From Actinopolyspora lacussalsi (GTDB lineage Bacteria > Actinomycetota > Actinomycetes > Mycobacteriales > Pseudonocardiaceae), in the NCBI GenBank assembly GCA_030803735.1, contig JAURUC010000001.1:3241501-3305500 (forward strand): a stretch of 64,000 nt of DNA, read 5' to 3'. Of the stretch, positions 7,291 to 16,239 are shown one piece after another (the first letter of the stretch is position 1; every line of letters begins with the position of its first letter). A program made the translations under genes and the position numbers. The notes beneath the pieces are model-generated. The model was not told where the DNA came from, ran no database searches, and worked only from the letters and a program-made list of their open reading frames with translations.

Positions 7291-8408
7291 CGCCCTGCGG
7301 CGAGGTTGTTCTTGGCGGCGTTGTGGTCGCGGTCGTGTGTCGTGCCGCACGGGCATTCCCAGGTGCGCACGTCGAGCGACTTCGGGCCGTCGATGCGTCC
7401 GCACGAGCTACAGGTTCGCGAGGTGGGTAGCCACCGGTCGATGATGACCAGCTCGCGTCCGTACCGCGCGGCCTTTTCCGACAGGAGCCGCCGGAAGGTG
7501 CCCCAGCTCGCGTCGTGCACGCTCTTGGCCAGCCGGGTGCGGGCCAGGCCCGAGACTGCGAGGTCTTCCAGCACGATCGTTTGGTTCTCACGAACAATGC
7601 TGGTGGTTGCCTGGTGCAGCCAGTCTGTCCGGGTGTCGGCGACTTTGGCGTGCTGACGGGCCAGACGATGCCTGGCTTTGGCACGGTTGTTGCTGCCGCG
7701 CTGTGTGCGGGACAGCTCCCGCTGTGCCCGTTTGAGTTTCCGTTCGGCCCTGCGTAGAAACCGGGGGTTGTCGATGGTGTTGCCGTGCTGGTCGACGGCG
7801 AAGGCGGACAGCCCGAGGTCGAGGGCGAGGTCGTGTTCCTGGCCGTGCTCATCCACGACAGGCGGCATGGTCTCGTCGCCGACCTCGACCACGAAGCTGG
7901 CGAAGTAGCGATCATCGGCGGTCTTGATGACGGTGACCGAACTGGGATCACTAGGCAGGTTCCGGGACCAGGCGACTTTCACGTCGCCAATGCGGGCGAG
8001 TCGGAGCTTGCCGTTGTTTCGGATCGAGAACCCGCCGGTGTGCAGCCGGATCGACTGACGCCGGTCCCGCTTGGACTTAAATCGAGGGGCGCCCACCCGC
8101 CTACCGACGCGTTTGCCCTTCAACGAGTCGACAAAGTTCTTGTAGGCGGTGTCGCAGTCGCGGATGGCTTGCTGGAGCACAATGTTCGAGCACTTGCCCA
8201 ACCATCCGCGCTCGTCGGTGTGCTTAGCGTCGGTGATCAATCGCTTTTGCAGCACGGCCCCGACCGGAAACTTCTCACCGGACTTGTAGGCGTCTCGACG
8301 GGCGCGTACCGCGTCGTTGTAGACAACACGGGCGTTGCCGAACGCCTGCGCCAGTACCCGTCGCTGAGCTTCGTCCGGGTAGAGCCGGTAGCGGTACCGC
8401 AACTGCAC
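7176..8408 (-). CDS. tnpB: RNA-guided endonuclease TnpB (IS605-type element)
   Basis: 410 aa, only distantly similar to the other TnpB in this island. RuvC residues are D197 in ALDLGLS, E281 in VLEDLAV and D361 in HDRDHNAAKN. The zinc ribbon uses C333/C336 (CSSC) and C352/C354 (CPC), so its second pair is CxC rather than CxxC. N-terminal landmarks GNARVVYNDAVRARRDAY and APRFKSKRDRRQSIR are typical of the family. Start ATG 8408 follows a GGAGGTGATC Shine-Dalgarno on the minus strand. It is divergent from tnpA with 43 bp between the starts. The basic, low-complexity tail overlaps the presumed omega-RNA. Confidence 0.93.
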   Translation of the reverse strand: MQLRYRYRLYPDEAQRRVLAQAFGNARVVYNDAVRARRDAYKSGEKFPVGAVLQKRLITDAKHTDERGWLGKCSNIVLQQAIRDCDTAYKNFVDSLKGKRVGRRVGAPRFKSKRDRRQSIRLHTGGFSIRNNGKLRLARIGDVKVAWSRNLPSDPSSVTVIKTADDRYFASFVVEVGDETMPPVVDEHGQEHDLALDLGLSAFAVDQHGNTIDNPRFLRRAERKLKRAQRELSRTQRGSNNRAKARHRLARQHAKVADTRTDWLHQATTSIVRENQTIVLEDLAVSGLARTRLAKSVHDASWGTFRRLLSEKAARYGRELVIIDRWLPTSRTCSSCGRIDGPKSLDVRTWECPCGTTHDRDHNAAKNNLAAGRAERQNACGPDIRPHTGADGDETGSSGTPRGDAAPRAA

Positions 8409-8451
8409 GACTGATCACCTCCCTTCGGGGATCACGTCACCATGTTGGTCT

Positions 8452-8856
8452 ATGGCCAACACTGAGGATTACCGCACTGGTCGACACTGCGTTTTCGGGA
8501 TGCACGTTCACTTGGTCTTCGTAACGAAATACCGACGGAACGTACTCACTGGCAAGCACCACGATTTTCTGCGAGACGTATTCGCGAAAGTCTGCGCCGA
8601 CTTCGGGGCGACCCTGAGCGAGTGCAACGGTGAGGACGACCACGTGCACCTACTCGTGGAGTACCCGCCGCAAATGGCGGTCTCAAAGCTGGTGAACAGC
8701 CTGAAAGGCGTGGCCTCGCGGCGACTGAAGCAACACTTCCGGATGCGTACCTATCGAGGACACCTGTGGTCGCCGTCGTACTTCGCAGCCTCCTGCGGCG
8801 GAGCGCCGTTAAGCATCATCCAGCAGTATGTGGAAAACCAGCGACGCCCCTCATAA
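8452..8856 (+). CDS. tnpA: IS200/IS605 family Y1 transposase
   Basis: 134 aa, full length for the family. The HUH metal-binding motif is H64-V-H66 in DDHVHLLVEYPP and the nucleophile is probably Y126 in SIIQQYVENQ. The N-terminal strand HVHLVFVTKYRRN and the SVNSLKG-like segment KLVNSLKGVASRRL are also characteristic. The enzyme excises and inserts the element as single-stranded circles without target duplication. Start ATG 8452 faces the tnpB start. No frameshift or lost residue is seen, so this copy could drive its own movement. Confidence 0.93.
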   Translation: MANTEDYRTGRHCVFGMHVHLVFVTKYRRNVLTGKHHDFLRDVFAKVCADFGATLSECNGEDDHVHLLVEYPPQMAVSKLVNSLKGVASRRLKQHFRMRTYRGHLWSPSYFAASCGGAPLSIIQQYVENQRRPS

Positions 8857-8889
8857 CGTACCCGACCACAAACACCCCTGATCGACTTA

Positions 8890-8909
8890 CTCCGACCCGC
8901 AGGCCGGAG
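8890..8909. repeat. Left-end hairpin of the IS605-like element
   Basis: CTCCG-A-CC-CGCA-GG-C-CGGAG: a 5-bp stem, one A/C mismatch, two more pairs and a four-base loop. It lies about 20 bp inside the proposed left end, downstream of tnpA. The remaining spacer to 9057 holds the promoter region of the lipoprotein gene and nothing else I recognise. Confidence 0.6.
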
Positions 8910-9057
8910 CTTACGCCGATAAATCACTGGTCAAGGACGGTCGATTCGACAACCGAACCGGTTTCCCCCGGTAGCCGTGACGACTGCCCGCGCCCGTTCC
9001 GTTACGCACAATGGACGGTTCCGGGGTGGACGGCGGCGGTTATAAGCTCGCGGGATC

Positions 9058-9816
9058 ATGACGCAGCACAGCTCGACGGCACATGCCGTCAGGAAGATCA
9101 TCGCACCGCTGGCGGCACTCGCACTGCTGACCGCGGCCGGTTGCGGTGGCGAGGGAAGCGCGAACGATTCGACCGACGGTTCCGTTCCGCCTTCGGCCAC
9201 CGCTTCGCACCCCTCGGCATCGGAGCCCGGCGACGAGTCCGCCGCACCCAGCGGATCAGAATCCGGTGAATCGGAAACGGCATCGTCCGGTGACGACGCC
9301 GGGAACGGTGGCAACGCGGATTCCGGCGGCGGAGCGGGCGACGACGCCTCCGGCTCGGCGGGCAACGGGAGCTCGGGCGACAGCGGCTCCGGCAGCGGGG
9401 GGAAGCCACCCGCACCGACGTTGGCGAGTATCGACCCGTGCGAGCTGTTGACCACGGCACAACGCGACGAACTGGGGCTGCCCCGCACCACCGCCAACAA
9501 GAAGAACGGCGAGACCCGCAGTTGCGAGTTCAATCCTCCGCGGGGCAACGGGCCGGGCACGAGTGCGCTGCTCGCGATCCACGAGGAGGAGGGGCTGAAA
9601 GCGTTCAGCGGCATGACCGGTGAGGCCGAGAAGACCACCATCACCGGGCACGAAGCCAAGATTCAGTGCGAGTACGGCAACTGCCTGATCGGAATAGCGG
9701 TCACCGACACCTCGCGCGTGGACGTGCAGTCCACGGTGCTCGGTGACGACGCCGCCACGAAGAAGCTCGGCAACCGAATCGCGAAAATGATCATCGGGAA
9801 CCTGGGCAGTTCCTGA
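9058..9816 (+). CDS. DUF3558 family lipoprotein
   Basis: 252 aa with a lipoprotein signal: basic start, hydrophobic core and lipobox LLTAAGC with the modified cysteine at C29. A long Ser/Gly/Asp/Glu linker (about residues 30-120) is followed by the DUF3558 domain, beginning with IDPCELLTTAQRDELGL and carrying paired cysteines (SCEFNPP, QCEYGNC). DUF3558 lipoproteins are outer-face membrane proteins of unknown role, common in Pseudonocardiales. The linker suggests the domain is held away from the membrane through the wall. It is monocistronic, followed directly by a strong palindrome at 9827. Confidence 0.85.
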   Translation: MTQHSSTAHAVRKIIAPLAALALLTAAGCGGEGSANDSTDGSVPPSATASHPSASEPGDESAAPSGSESGESETASSGDDAGNGGNADSGGGAGDDASGSAGNGSSGDSGSGSGGKPPAPTLASIDPCELLTTAQRDELGLPRTTANKKNGETRSCEFNPPRGNGPGTSALLAIHEEEGLKAFSGMTGEAEKTTITGHEAKIQCEYGNCLIGIAVTDTSRVDVQSTVLGDDAATKKLGNRIAKMIIGNLGSS

Positions 9817-9826
9817 GACGGACACC

Positions 9827-9856
9827 GCGCGGCGATTTCGCGAGAAATCGCCGCGC
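9827..9856. repeat. 18-bp palindrome family, extended copy; probable terminator
   Basis: A perfect hairpin with 13-bp arms (GCGCGGCGATTTC and its complement) around GCGA, 11 bp after the lipoprotein stop and 33 bp from the convergent ino1 stop. Its core CGATTTCGCGAGAAATCG recurs at 54993 and, with small changes, at 29243, 49344 and 55044. It has no U-tract but is well placed to end both convergent transcripts. Confidence 0.75.
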
Positions 9857-9889
9857 CCGGGCCGCCGGAACCGCCGACGAGCTACGGGA

Positions 9890-10993
9890 TCAGCTCTCCC
9901 CGGCGATGAACGACTCCACCGCCTGGTAGGCGTCCGAATCGGAGTACTGCTCCGGCGGTGACTTCATGAAGTAGGAGGAGGCCGACAGCACCGGCCCACC
10001 GATCCCGCGGTCCGCTGCGATCTTGGCGGCGCGAATGGCATCGATGATGATGCCCGCGGAGTTCGGCGAGTCCCAGACCTCCAGCTTGTACTCCAGGTTC
10101 ACCGGTGCGTCGCCGAAGGCGCGTCCCTCCAACCGGATGTAGGCCCACTTCCGGTCGTCCAGCCAGGGGACGTAGTCCGAAGGACCGATGTGCACGTTGC
10201 GGTCCCCCATGTCACGCGTCACCTGCGAAGTGACCGAGTTGGTCTTGGAGGTCTTCTTGGACTCCAGCCTGCCGAGCTCCTTCATGTTGAGGAAGTCCAT
10301 GTTCCCGCCGACGTTGAGCTGCATCGTGCGGTCCAGGTGCACGCCGCGGTCCTCGAAGAGCTTGGTGAGCACCCGGTGGGTGATCGTCGCGCCCACCTGG
10401 GACTTGATGTCGTCACCGACGATCGGCACGCCCGCCTCGGTGAACTCGCGTGCCCACTCGGGGTCGGAGGCGATGAACACCGGCAGCGCGTTGACGAAAG
10501 CCACACCGGCCCGCAGCGCGGCGCGCGCGTAGAACTTGTCCGCTTCCTCCGAACCCACCGGCAGGTAGGAAACCAGCACGTCGGCACCGGACTCGCGCAG
10601 CGCCTCGACCATGTCGACCGGCTGTTCCTCGGACTCCTCGATGGTCTCGGAGTAGAACTGCCCCAGCCCGTCCATCGTGTGACCGCGCTGCACCGACACG
10701 CCCAGCGGCGGGACATCGGCGATCTTCATCGTGTTGTTCTGGCTCGCCACCACGGCCTCGGACAGGTCGCGGCCGACCTTCTTCGCGTCGACGTCGAACG
10801 CCGCGACGAACTCCAGATCACCGACGTGGTAACCACCGAAGTCCACATGCATCAGGCCGGGGACCCTGCCGCTCGGATCCATCCGGCCGTAGTACTGCAC
10901 ACCCTGTACCAGCGACGCGGCGCAGTTGCCCACACCGACGATCGCCACTCGGACCTTGCCGGTCGTCGCCTCGTCGTGACGATCTCCGCCCAT
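9890..10993 (-). CDS. ino1: Inositol-3-phosphate synthase
   Basis: 367 aa, the short actinobacterial form. The NAD-binding motif is [18 protein letters not shown] near residue 20; other family blocks are [27 protein letters not shown] and [12 protein letters not shown]. The enzyme converts glucose 6-phosphate to 1D-myo-inositol 3-phosphate, the precursor of phosphatidylinositol and mycothiol in actinobacteria. Start ATG 10993 has a GGAGG 10 nt upstream on the minus strand. It lies 21 bp after the padR stop, and the pair is surely an operon. The same padR-ino1 pairing occurs in mycobacteria, where the region also leads on to ponA. Confidence 0.96.
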   Translation of the reverse strand: MGGDRHDEATTGKVRVAIVGVGNCAASLVQGVQYYGRMDPSGRVPGLMHVDFGGYHVGDLEFVAAFDVDAKKVGRDLSEAVVASQNNTMKIADVPPLGVSVQRGHTMDGLGQFYSETIEESEEQPVDMVEALRESGADVLVSYLPVGSEEADKFYARAALRAGVAFVNALPVFIASDPEWAREFTEAGVPIVGDDIKSQVGATITHRVLTKLFEDRGVHLDRTMQLNVGGNMDFLNMKELGRLESKKTSKTNSVTSQVTRDMGDRNVHIGPSDYVPWLDDRKWAYIRLEGRAFGDAPVNLEYKLEVWDSPNSAGIIIDAIRAAKIAADRGIGGPVLSASSYFMKSPPEQYSDSDAYQAVESFIAGES

Positions 10994-11014
10994 GGTCGCC
11001 GGCCTCCTTCTCCG

Positions 11015-11611
11015 TCATGTCCCGTTCGTCGTGTCCCTGTCCAAGCCTCGGTCGAGGCGGTCACCCACACCCGCGGGCCGCTCGGCTCCCTGTTCGGCCC
11101 GCTCGTGCGCGATCAGCTCGTCCAACCAGCGAACCTCCAGCTCGCTGTGATCCAGGCCCAGGCGGTGCAGTTGCGCCGTGTACCGGTCGCACTGCTCGTC
11201 GGCTCTGGTCAGGATCGCCCGTTGCCCTTCCCGGCGCTGTTCCACGCGCCGACGGCGGCTCTCCAGAATCCGCATCCGGACCGGTGCCGGTGTTCGTGCG
11301 AAGAAAGCCAGCCTCACGTCGAACGCCTCGTCCTGGCACGCTCGTGGCCCGCAGTCCTCGACCAACTCGACGAAACGCTCCCGCCCCGACTCGGTGAGAC
11401 GATAGACACGTCGAGCCCGCCGCGAGCGCTGCGCCTCCTGCCCCTGCTGCGCCTCCTGGGTTTCCTCGATCAGCCCCGCGCGACGCATCCGGCGCAACGT
11501 CGGATAAACCGTTCCGCAGGAGAACGCACGAATCTCCTGGAGTCGCTTACGCAGCTCGTAACCGTGCATCGGCGCCTCGTGCAGCAGTCCGAGCACCGCG
11601 AGTTCGAGCAC
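11015..11611 (-). CDS. PadR family transcriptional regulator (upstream of ino1)
   Basis: 198 aa with an N-terminal PadR winged helix: LELAVLGLLHEAPMHGYELR, then SCGTVYPTLRRMRRAGLIEE and the wing (RVYRLTESGRERF). A C-terminal helical dimerisation region of the longer PadR subtype follows. Start GTG 11611 has GAGGAGGG 5 nt upstream. It is the first gene of the padR-ino1 operon, and a palindrome about 50 bp upstream (11663-11679) is a likely autoregulatory site, so inositol synthesis is probably under its control. Effector unknown. Confidence 0.9.
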   Translation of the reverse strand: MLELAVLGLLHEAPMHGYELRKRLQEIRAFSCGTVYPTLRRMRRAGLIEETQEAQQGQEAQRSRRARRVYRLTESGRERFVELVEDCGPRACQDEAFDVRLAFFARTPAPVRMRILESRRRRVEQRREGQRAILTRADEQCDRYTAQLHRLGLDHSELEVRWLDELIAHERAEQGAERPAGVGDRLDRGLDRDTTNGT

Positions 11612-11662
11612 CGGCCCTCCTCTCGCGGAACGAAGCCCAGTCGAGCAGCACCCGGCGATGAT

Positions 11663-11679
11663 TATATCGTCCCGATATA
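11663..11679. promoter_or_regulatory. Probable PadR operator
   Basis: TATATCG-TCC-CGATATA, a perfect 7-bp inverted repeat in an AT-rich island within GC-rich DNA, about 50 bp before the padR GTG; a further CGATATATCGG partly overlaps it. PadR regulators usually bind AT-rich palindromes at their own promoters. The -10 region is probably inside it. Confidence 0.55.
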
Positions 11680-11934
11680 TCGGAGCACTACAGTCCTCGC
11701 CACCGCCGAATCACCGGTCGGGCAACCGGAGCGGCAGCACCGGACCCGTGACCGTTCTCACCGGTTGGCGTCCCACGGGCCGGGACCGAAACGACACCAC
11801 CGCACCATCGGACCGGTTTTCACCGACCCGATCCGCCGTGTCACGGCCACCGCCGGTGGTTCGGAGACACCCCGCCAGGGGGCTGCCCCGAACGGCCCAA
11901 TTGAGCCCGGGCACAGGACACGTACGCTGAGGGC

Positions 11935-12339
11935 GTGCGGACCCAACGGCAAGTGGTGGATTACGCGTTGCGGCGTCGGTCGCTGCTCGCGCGACTCCAT
12001 GCTGGCCGGGTGGGCGTACAGGAGGTCTGCGACGCGGGACCGTACCTGCTGCAGGCAGCCAAGTTCCACGGTGAGCCCAGTGACGTGATCTGTCCGGTGT
12101 GCCGCAAGGAACGCGTGACCTACGTCTCCTGGGTGTTCGGCGAGCAGCTCAAACACGCCGACAATTCGGCCCGGAGCAACGCGGAACTGGCACGTATGGC
12201 CACCATGTTCGAAGAGTTCAATGTGTTCGTCGTCGAGGTTTGTCGTACATGTAACTGGAACCACCTGGTGCAGTCATACGTCCTCGGAACCGGGGGCCAC
12301 CACGGCCGCGGTCGGGGACGCAGGACCGTGGCCGAGTGA
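11935..12339 (+). CDS. DUF5318 family protein
   Basis: 134 aa, MRTQRQVVDYALRRRSLLAR, then GVQEVCDAGPYLLQAAKFHG, CPVCRKERVTYVSWVFGEQL and a second pair CRTCNW. The two CxxC pairs suggest a zinc ribbon. This conserved actinobacterial protein occupies the position of Rv0049, directly before the ponA-type gene, as in mycobacteria. Its function is unknown; the location beside a class A PBP hints at a link with cell-wall growth. Start GTG 11935. Confidence 0.88.
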   Translation: MRTQRQVVDYALRRRSLLARLHAGRVGVQEVCDAGPYLLQAAKFHGEPSDVICPVCRKERVTYVSWVFGEQLKHADNSARSNAELARMATMFEEFNVFVVEVCRTCNWNHLVQSYVLGTGGHHGRGRGRRTVAE

Positions 12340-12434
12340 GCAAGTAGCCTCATCGGCCACGGCCGGTGGCACCCGCCGACGTGAACGCATCGCACGGCGT
12401 CCGTGTTGACGCCTGTCCCGGAGGACGACTTCTC

Positions 12435-15400
12435 GTGAGTGACGAGCGTGACGACCGGTCCGAAGACGGCCGCCGCCACAGGCAGCCGGCTGCCGAGGAC
12501 CGGGAGCCGGAGCGCGGACGGCAACCCGGCCGACCGCCCCATACGGATCAGCAGGGGGAGCAGGCCGGGCAGCACAACGAGCCCCCGCGGGAGAACCAGC
12601 CCCCACCGCCACCCGAGCGGGGCGGGGGACAGCCGCCGCCACCGCAGGCGCCGCCACCACCACAGGCACCACAATCGTCCCGTGGACAACAACCACCGCA
12701 GCACCGCTGGCCGGGTGGCCAGCAGAGCGGCCAGCCCTCCGCTCCGCAGGGAGGCCCGCCGCCACCGGCACCGCAGCGGCCCGGACAACAGGGTCCCGAC
12801 GGGGGATACTTACCGCCCGGGCCCGCTTCCGAACAACCACCGCCTCCGCCGCAGAGCGGACCACCACGAGGACAGGCGCCACCACAGGGACAGGCCCAGC
12901 CGCAGGGACAGGCGCAGCCGCATGCCGGAGGTCCGCCGCAGGGCGGGCCAGGCCAACAGCCACCGCAGGGTGGTCAGGAGTGGCCCGGTGAGGACGCCAC
13001 CGCACAGTGGCCCGGCGCGCAGCAGCGGCCGGGTGGTCAGCAACCACCACCCCCGCCACCCGGTGGTCAACAACGGCCGGCCGCCGACCCGGACGCGACC
13101 GTGCGGCATCCGGCCGTGGACGGTTCGGGAACGCCCCGGGACGCATCCGGCAGGCCGCCCTCCGGCGCACCCGCTCCGCCCCCGGGCAATCCCGGCGGAC
13201 GCGGCGCGCAGGGCAACCCCGCCGGCCCCCCACAGGGTGCCGGTCCCCAACAGGGCGGCAGTCCGGACGAAGTACCGACCAGGAAGACCACACCACCCGG
13301 AGCTCCGCAGGGCCCACCTCCCGGGCACGCCGGTCCCGGACAACACCCGAACGATCCGGGTGAGGCACCGACCCAGCACATAGCTTCCGTGAACGGGCCG
13401 AACGCGGCTCCCGGCGGTGGCGACGAACCGACCAGGGAACACCGGCCCACCGGCGGCAAGGCAGCGGGTGCCGCGGGTGCGGCTGCCGGGGGCATGGCAG
13501 GCGCCGCCGCCGGTGCCGCGGCTTCCTCCGGTTCCGGCGGTCCCGGGGGAACCACCGGCGACTCCCGGGACGCGTCGAACTCCCGTGGGGAGTCCGACGC
13601 GACGGCTTCGGCCCGGTCCGAATCGCCCGACGACTCCGCCGAGTTCGGTGTGACCCGCGCCGAGCAGTCCTCGCCCCCGGACAGCGATCCGGGGCTGATC
13701 ACGCACCGCGCCTCGCAGGGCGGCTACAGCTACTACTCGGACTCGGATCCCTACCCCGACGACTACGACGACTTCAACGAGGGGTTCGACGACGAACTCG
13801 ACTATCCCGACGATCCGGATGACGACGACATGACGGCCCTCGCCCGCAAGAAACGCGGCAGGCGCAGGATCTGGCGCGGTCTGCGGCGTACCTGTTACGT
13901 CGCGGCGGCGCTGGGGATCCTGGTGCCCGGCGCGATATTCGTCTGGTGCTACTTCACCTTCGAGGTCACCCCACCGTCGAAGGTCGCCAAGAACTACAAC
14001 GCCAGCATGGTTGTCAAGTACTCCGACGGCAGCGTGCTGAACAAGTTCTCGTCGGCGGAGGAGCATGAGCGCGTGCTCATCGACGACCTCAGCGAGGTCT
14101 CGGCGGACATGCGGCACGCCACCATGGCGGCCGAGGACGCGGACTTCTACAGCAACCCGGGATTCTCGGTGACCGGCATCGGCCGCGCCGTCTACAACCA
14201 GCTCTCCGGCGGGCAGGGCGGCGGCTCGACCATGACTCAGCAGTACATCAAGCTGAGCACGGGCAAGGACGACCACAGCGTCACGCGGAAGTTCACCGAG
14301 ATCGTGCGGGCGTTCAAGCTGACCAACCAGTACGACAAGAAAACGATCTTCAAGGCCTACCTCAACACCGCCTACTACGGCCGGGACGCCTACGGCATCG
14401 ACAACGCGGCCGAGGCCTACTTCGGCAAGGCCCCGAGCGAGCTCAACGCCTCGGAGTCGGCCGTGCTGGCCGGGATGGTGCAGCTGCCCAGAGGCAACGA
14501 TCCCCAGGTGGACGCCAAGCGGGCCAAGGACCGCTGGGACTACGTCACCCTCCAGATGAAGCAGAACGGCTGGATCAGCCAGCAGGAGTACCAGAACCTG
14601 CAGATGCCGCAGACCCGGGAGATGTTCGCGTGGCAGCCGAAAACCACCACGGCGCAGATCCACATCCAGCGGCGCATCGTCGAGGAGTTGGAGGAGCACA
14701 ACTACACCAAGGACGAGCTGACCAGCCAGGGCCTGCAGGTGGTCACCACGCTGGACAGCCAGGCCCAGCAGGCCGCCCGCGATGCGGTGCAACAGGTGAT
14801 GGCCGACCAACCCGAGGAGATCAATCCGGCCCTGGCGGCCGTGGATCCCGAGACCGGCGCGGTGCGGGCCTACTCCCCGGGCAACAAGGGCTACGACTGG
14901 GTCAAGGAACGCCAACCCGTGGGCTCGTCGTTCAAACCGTTCGTCACCGCGACCGGCCTGAAGCAGGGTAACGGGATCGGGGAGACCTACGACGGTTCGG
15001 ACGATCAGACCATCGCGGGGACCGAGTACGGCAACGCGGCCGGGGTCGACTGCGGCAGCGATCCGGAGCGCTGCGGTGTGCGCGAGGCCACCGAGGAGTC
15101 GGTCAACACCGCGTTCCTGAACATGGCCAACGAGTTCGGGCCGCAGAGCGTGGCCGAGACGGCCTACGAGGCCGGTATCCCGCGCGAGAAGGTCAACAAC
15201 AACGGCGAGACCGTGCCCGTGCTCGCCAATTCCGAGGGGAACACGAACCTCGGCATCGCACTTGGCGCCTACCCGATGAGCACGGTCAGCCTGGCCAACG
15301 GCTACGGCGGGCTGGCGGACGGGGAGCGGGCCGAGCCGTTCCTGGTCGAGAAGGTCGTGGACAAGGACGGAGATGTCAAGGAGGACTTCTCCCCCAAGAC

Positions 15401-16079
15401 CGAGACCGCCTTCGGGGACAGCTCCACCCGCAGCGCCAACATCGCCGCCAACGTGACCGAGAGCATGCGGGACGTGGCCGAGGGGTACGGGCTCGATCTG
15501 AACGGCGACCGGCCGGTGGCCTCCAAGAGCGGTACGCACCAGCTCGGCGAGATCGGCGGACACAACGCCACCGCCTCGTACGTGGGCTACACCCCGCAGA
15601 TCTCCACGGCGGTCGTGCTCAACAAGAACACCACCTCGCGACAACCGCTGACCGACGCGTCGGGCGGGGACATCTACGGCGCCGACCAACCCGGCGCTAT
15701 CTGGCAGAAGTTCATGAACTCCTACCTGGAGGGCAAGCAGGTCGAGGAGTTCCAGGAGCCGGATCCGATCGGCCAGTTCACCGTTCCCCCGCCACCGAGC
15801 TCGGAGTCCCCGGACGAGGAGCAGAACGAGTCGGAGACTCCCCCGAGCGATGAATCGCCGTCCGACGAAGTGCCGTCCGACGAAACCGGCCCCAGCGACT
15901 TCCCTCCGTCGGAAGGGGGCGGGGAGAGCTCGGACCAGAACGACGAGTGCCAGGAGAACCCCTGGTTCTCGGACTGCGAGGACGAAGACGATCCGACGGA
16001 CCCGAGCGGTTCCGAGGAGGAGCAGCCGGACCAGCAGGGCAACGGGAATGAAGAGAACAGCGCCCGCGGTCCCGACTGA
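12435..16079 (+). CDS. ponA: Class A penicillin-binding protein (PonA-type), very long N-terminus
   Basis: 1214 aa. Residues 1 to ~475 are cytoplasmic and low complexity, rich in Pro, Gln and Gly, then Ala/Gly and finally acidic. One membrane segment (about 480-505) is followed by the GT51 glycosyltransferase with EDADFYSNPG near 563 and GGSTMTQQYIKL. The transpeptidase has SSFK (in GSSFKPF) near 830, SVN near 888 and KSGT near 1030. The C-terminal ~110 residues are a Ser/Pro/Glu/Asp tail with two cysteines. The enzyme polymerises and cross-links peptidoglycan. Start GTG 12435; the frame runs in phase upstream to 12366 but lacks sense there. Mycobacterial PonA1 also has a cytoplasmic tail, but this one is several times longer. 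Confidence 0.94.
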   Translation: MSDERDDRSEDGRRHRQPAAEDREPERGRQPGRPPHTDQQGEQAGQHNEPPRENQPPPPPERGGGQPPPPQAPPPPQAPQSSRGQQPPQHRWPGGQQSGQPSAPQGGPPPPAPQRPGQQGPDGGYLPPGPASEQPPPPPQSGPPRGQAPPQGQAQPQGQAQPHAGGPPQGGPGQQPPQGGQEWPGEDATAQWPGAQQRPGGQQPPPPPPGGQQRPAADPDATVRHPAVDGSGTPRDASGRPPSGAPAPPPGNPGGRGAQGNPAGPPQGAGPQQGGSPDEVPTRKTTPPGAPQGPPPGHAGPGQHPNDPGEAPTQHIASVNGPNAAPGGGDEPTREHRPTGGKAAGAAGAAAGGMAGAAAGAAASSGSGGPGGTTGDSRDASNSRGESDATASARSESPDDSAEFGVTRAEQSSPPDSDPGLITHRASQGGYSYYSDSDPYPDDYDDFNEGFDDELDYPDDPDDDDMTALARKKRGRRRIWRGLRRTCYVAAALGILVPGAIFVWCYFTFEVTPPSKVAKNYNASMVVKYSDGSVLNKFSSAEEHERVLIDDLSEVSADMRHATMAAEDADFYSNPGFSVTGIGRAVYNQLSGGQGGGSTMTQQYIKLSTGKDDHSVTRKFTEIVRAFKLTNQYDKKTIFKAYLNTAYYGRDAYGIDNAAEAYFGKAPSELNASESAVLAGMVQLPRGNDPQVDAKRAKDRWDYVTLQMKQNGWISQQEYQNLQMPQTREMFAWQPKTTTAQIHIQRRIVEELEEHNYTKDELTSQGLQVVTTLDSQAQQAARDAVQQVMADQPEEINPALAAVDPETGAVRAYSPGNKGYDWVKERQPVGSSFKPFVTATGLKQGNGIGETYDGSDDQTIAGTEYGNAAGVDCGSDPERCGVREATEESVNTAFLNMANEFGPQSVAETAYEAGIPREKVNNNGETVPVLANSEGNTNLGIALGAYPMSTVSLANGYGGLADGERAEPFLVEKVVDKDGDVKEDFSPKTETAFGDSSTRSANIAANVTESMRDVAEGYGLDLNGDRPVASKSGTHQLGEIGGHNATASYVGYTPQISTAVVLNKNTTSRQPLTDASGGDIYGADQPGAIWQKFMNSYLEGKQVEEFQEPDPIGQFTVPPPPSSESPDEEQNESETPPSDESPSDEVPSDETGPSDFPPSEGGGESSDQNDECQENPWFSDCEDEDDPTDPSGSEEEQPDQQGNGNEENSARGPD

Positions 16080-16180
16080 CCGTCCGAACACCTGACGCGG
16101 CGCCCTGCGACTCCGTGGTTCCCGCGAGCTCGTGGGGATGGCCGCACGGCGGGCCGAGGGCACCGATACCTCGAATCCAG

Positions 16181-16221
16181 CGAAGAGTGCGACCGGTTCG
16201 ACGAACCGGTCGCACTCTTCG
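16181..16221. terminator. Perfect 41-bp palindrome after the PBP gene
   Basis: 20-bp arms, CGAAGAGTGCGACCGGTTCG and its exact complement, around a single A. It lies 100 bp after the PBP stop and about 20 bp before the GT87 start, so it either ends the PBP transcript or acts in the GT87 leader. No T-run follows, as is usual in high-GC actinobacteria. Confidence 0.65.
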
Positions 16222-16239
16222 TAGCGAGGGCTCCGTAAC

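Larger units (their letters stand above)
7133..8927. mobile_element. IS200/IS605 family element with divergent tnpA and tnpB
   Basis: About 1.8 kb with the IS605 layout: tnpB reads left, tnpA (Y1 transposase) reads right. The right end, at the left of this map, has the perfect 9-bp stem TCCCCGCCG-TGAG-CGGCGGGGA (7142-7163), the hallmark subterminal hairpin of actinobacterial tnpB elements. The left end has an imperfect hairpin at 8890-8909. On the minus strand a TTGAC motif at about 8928-8932 precedes the element, like the pentanucleotide targets known for this family. Both genes look intact, so it may be autonomous. The exact outer limits are estimates of a few bases. Confidence 0.82.

Noticed and set aside
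8928..8985. Rejoining the DUF5753 gene across the second element
   Set aside because: A junction at TTGAC gives a short in-frame tail TTVKDGRFDNRTGFPR then stop, but it has no DUF5753 resemblance, so I treat the 3' half as lost.
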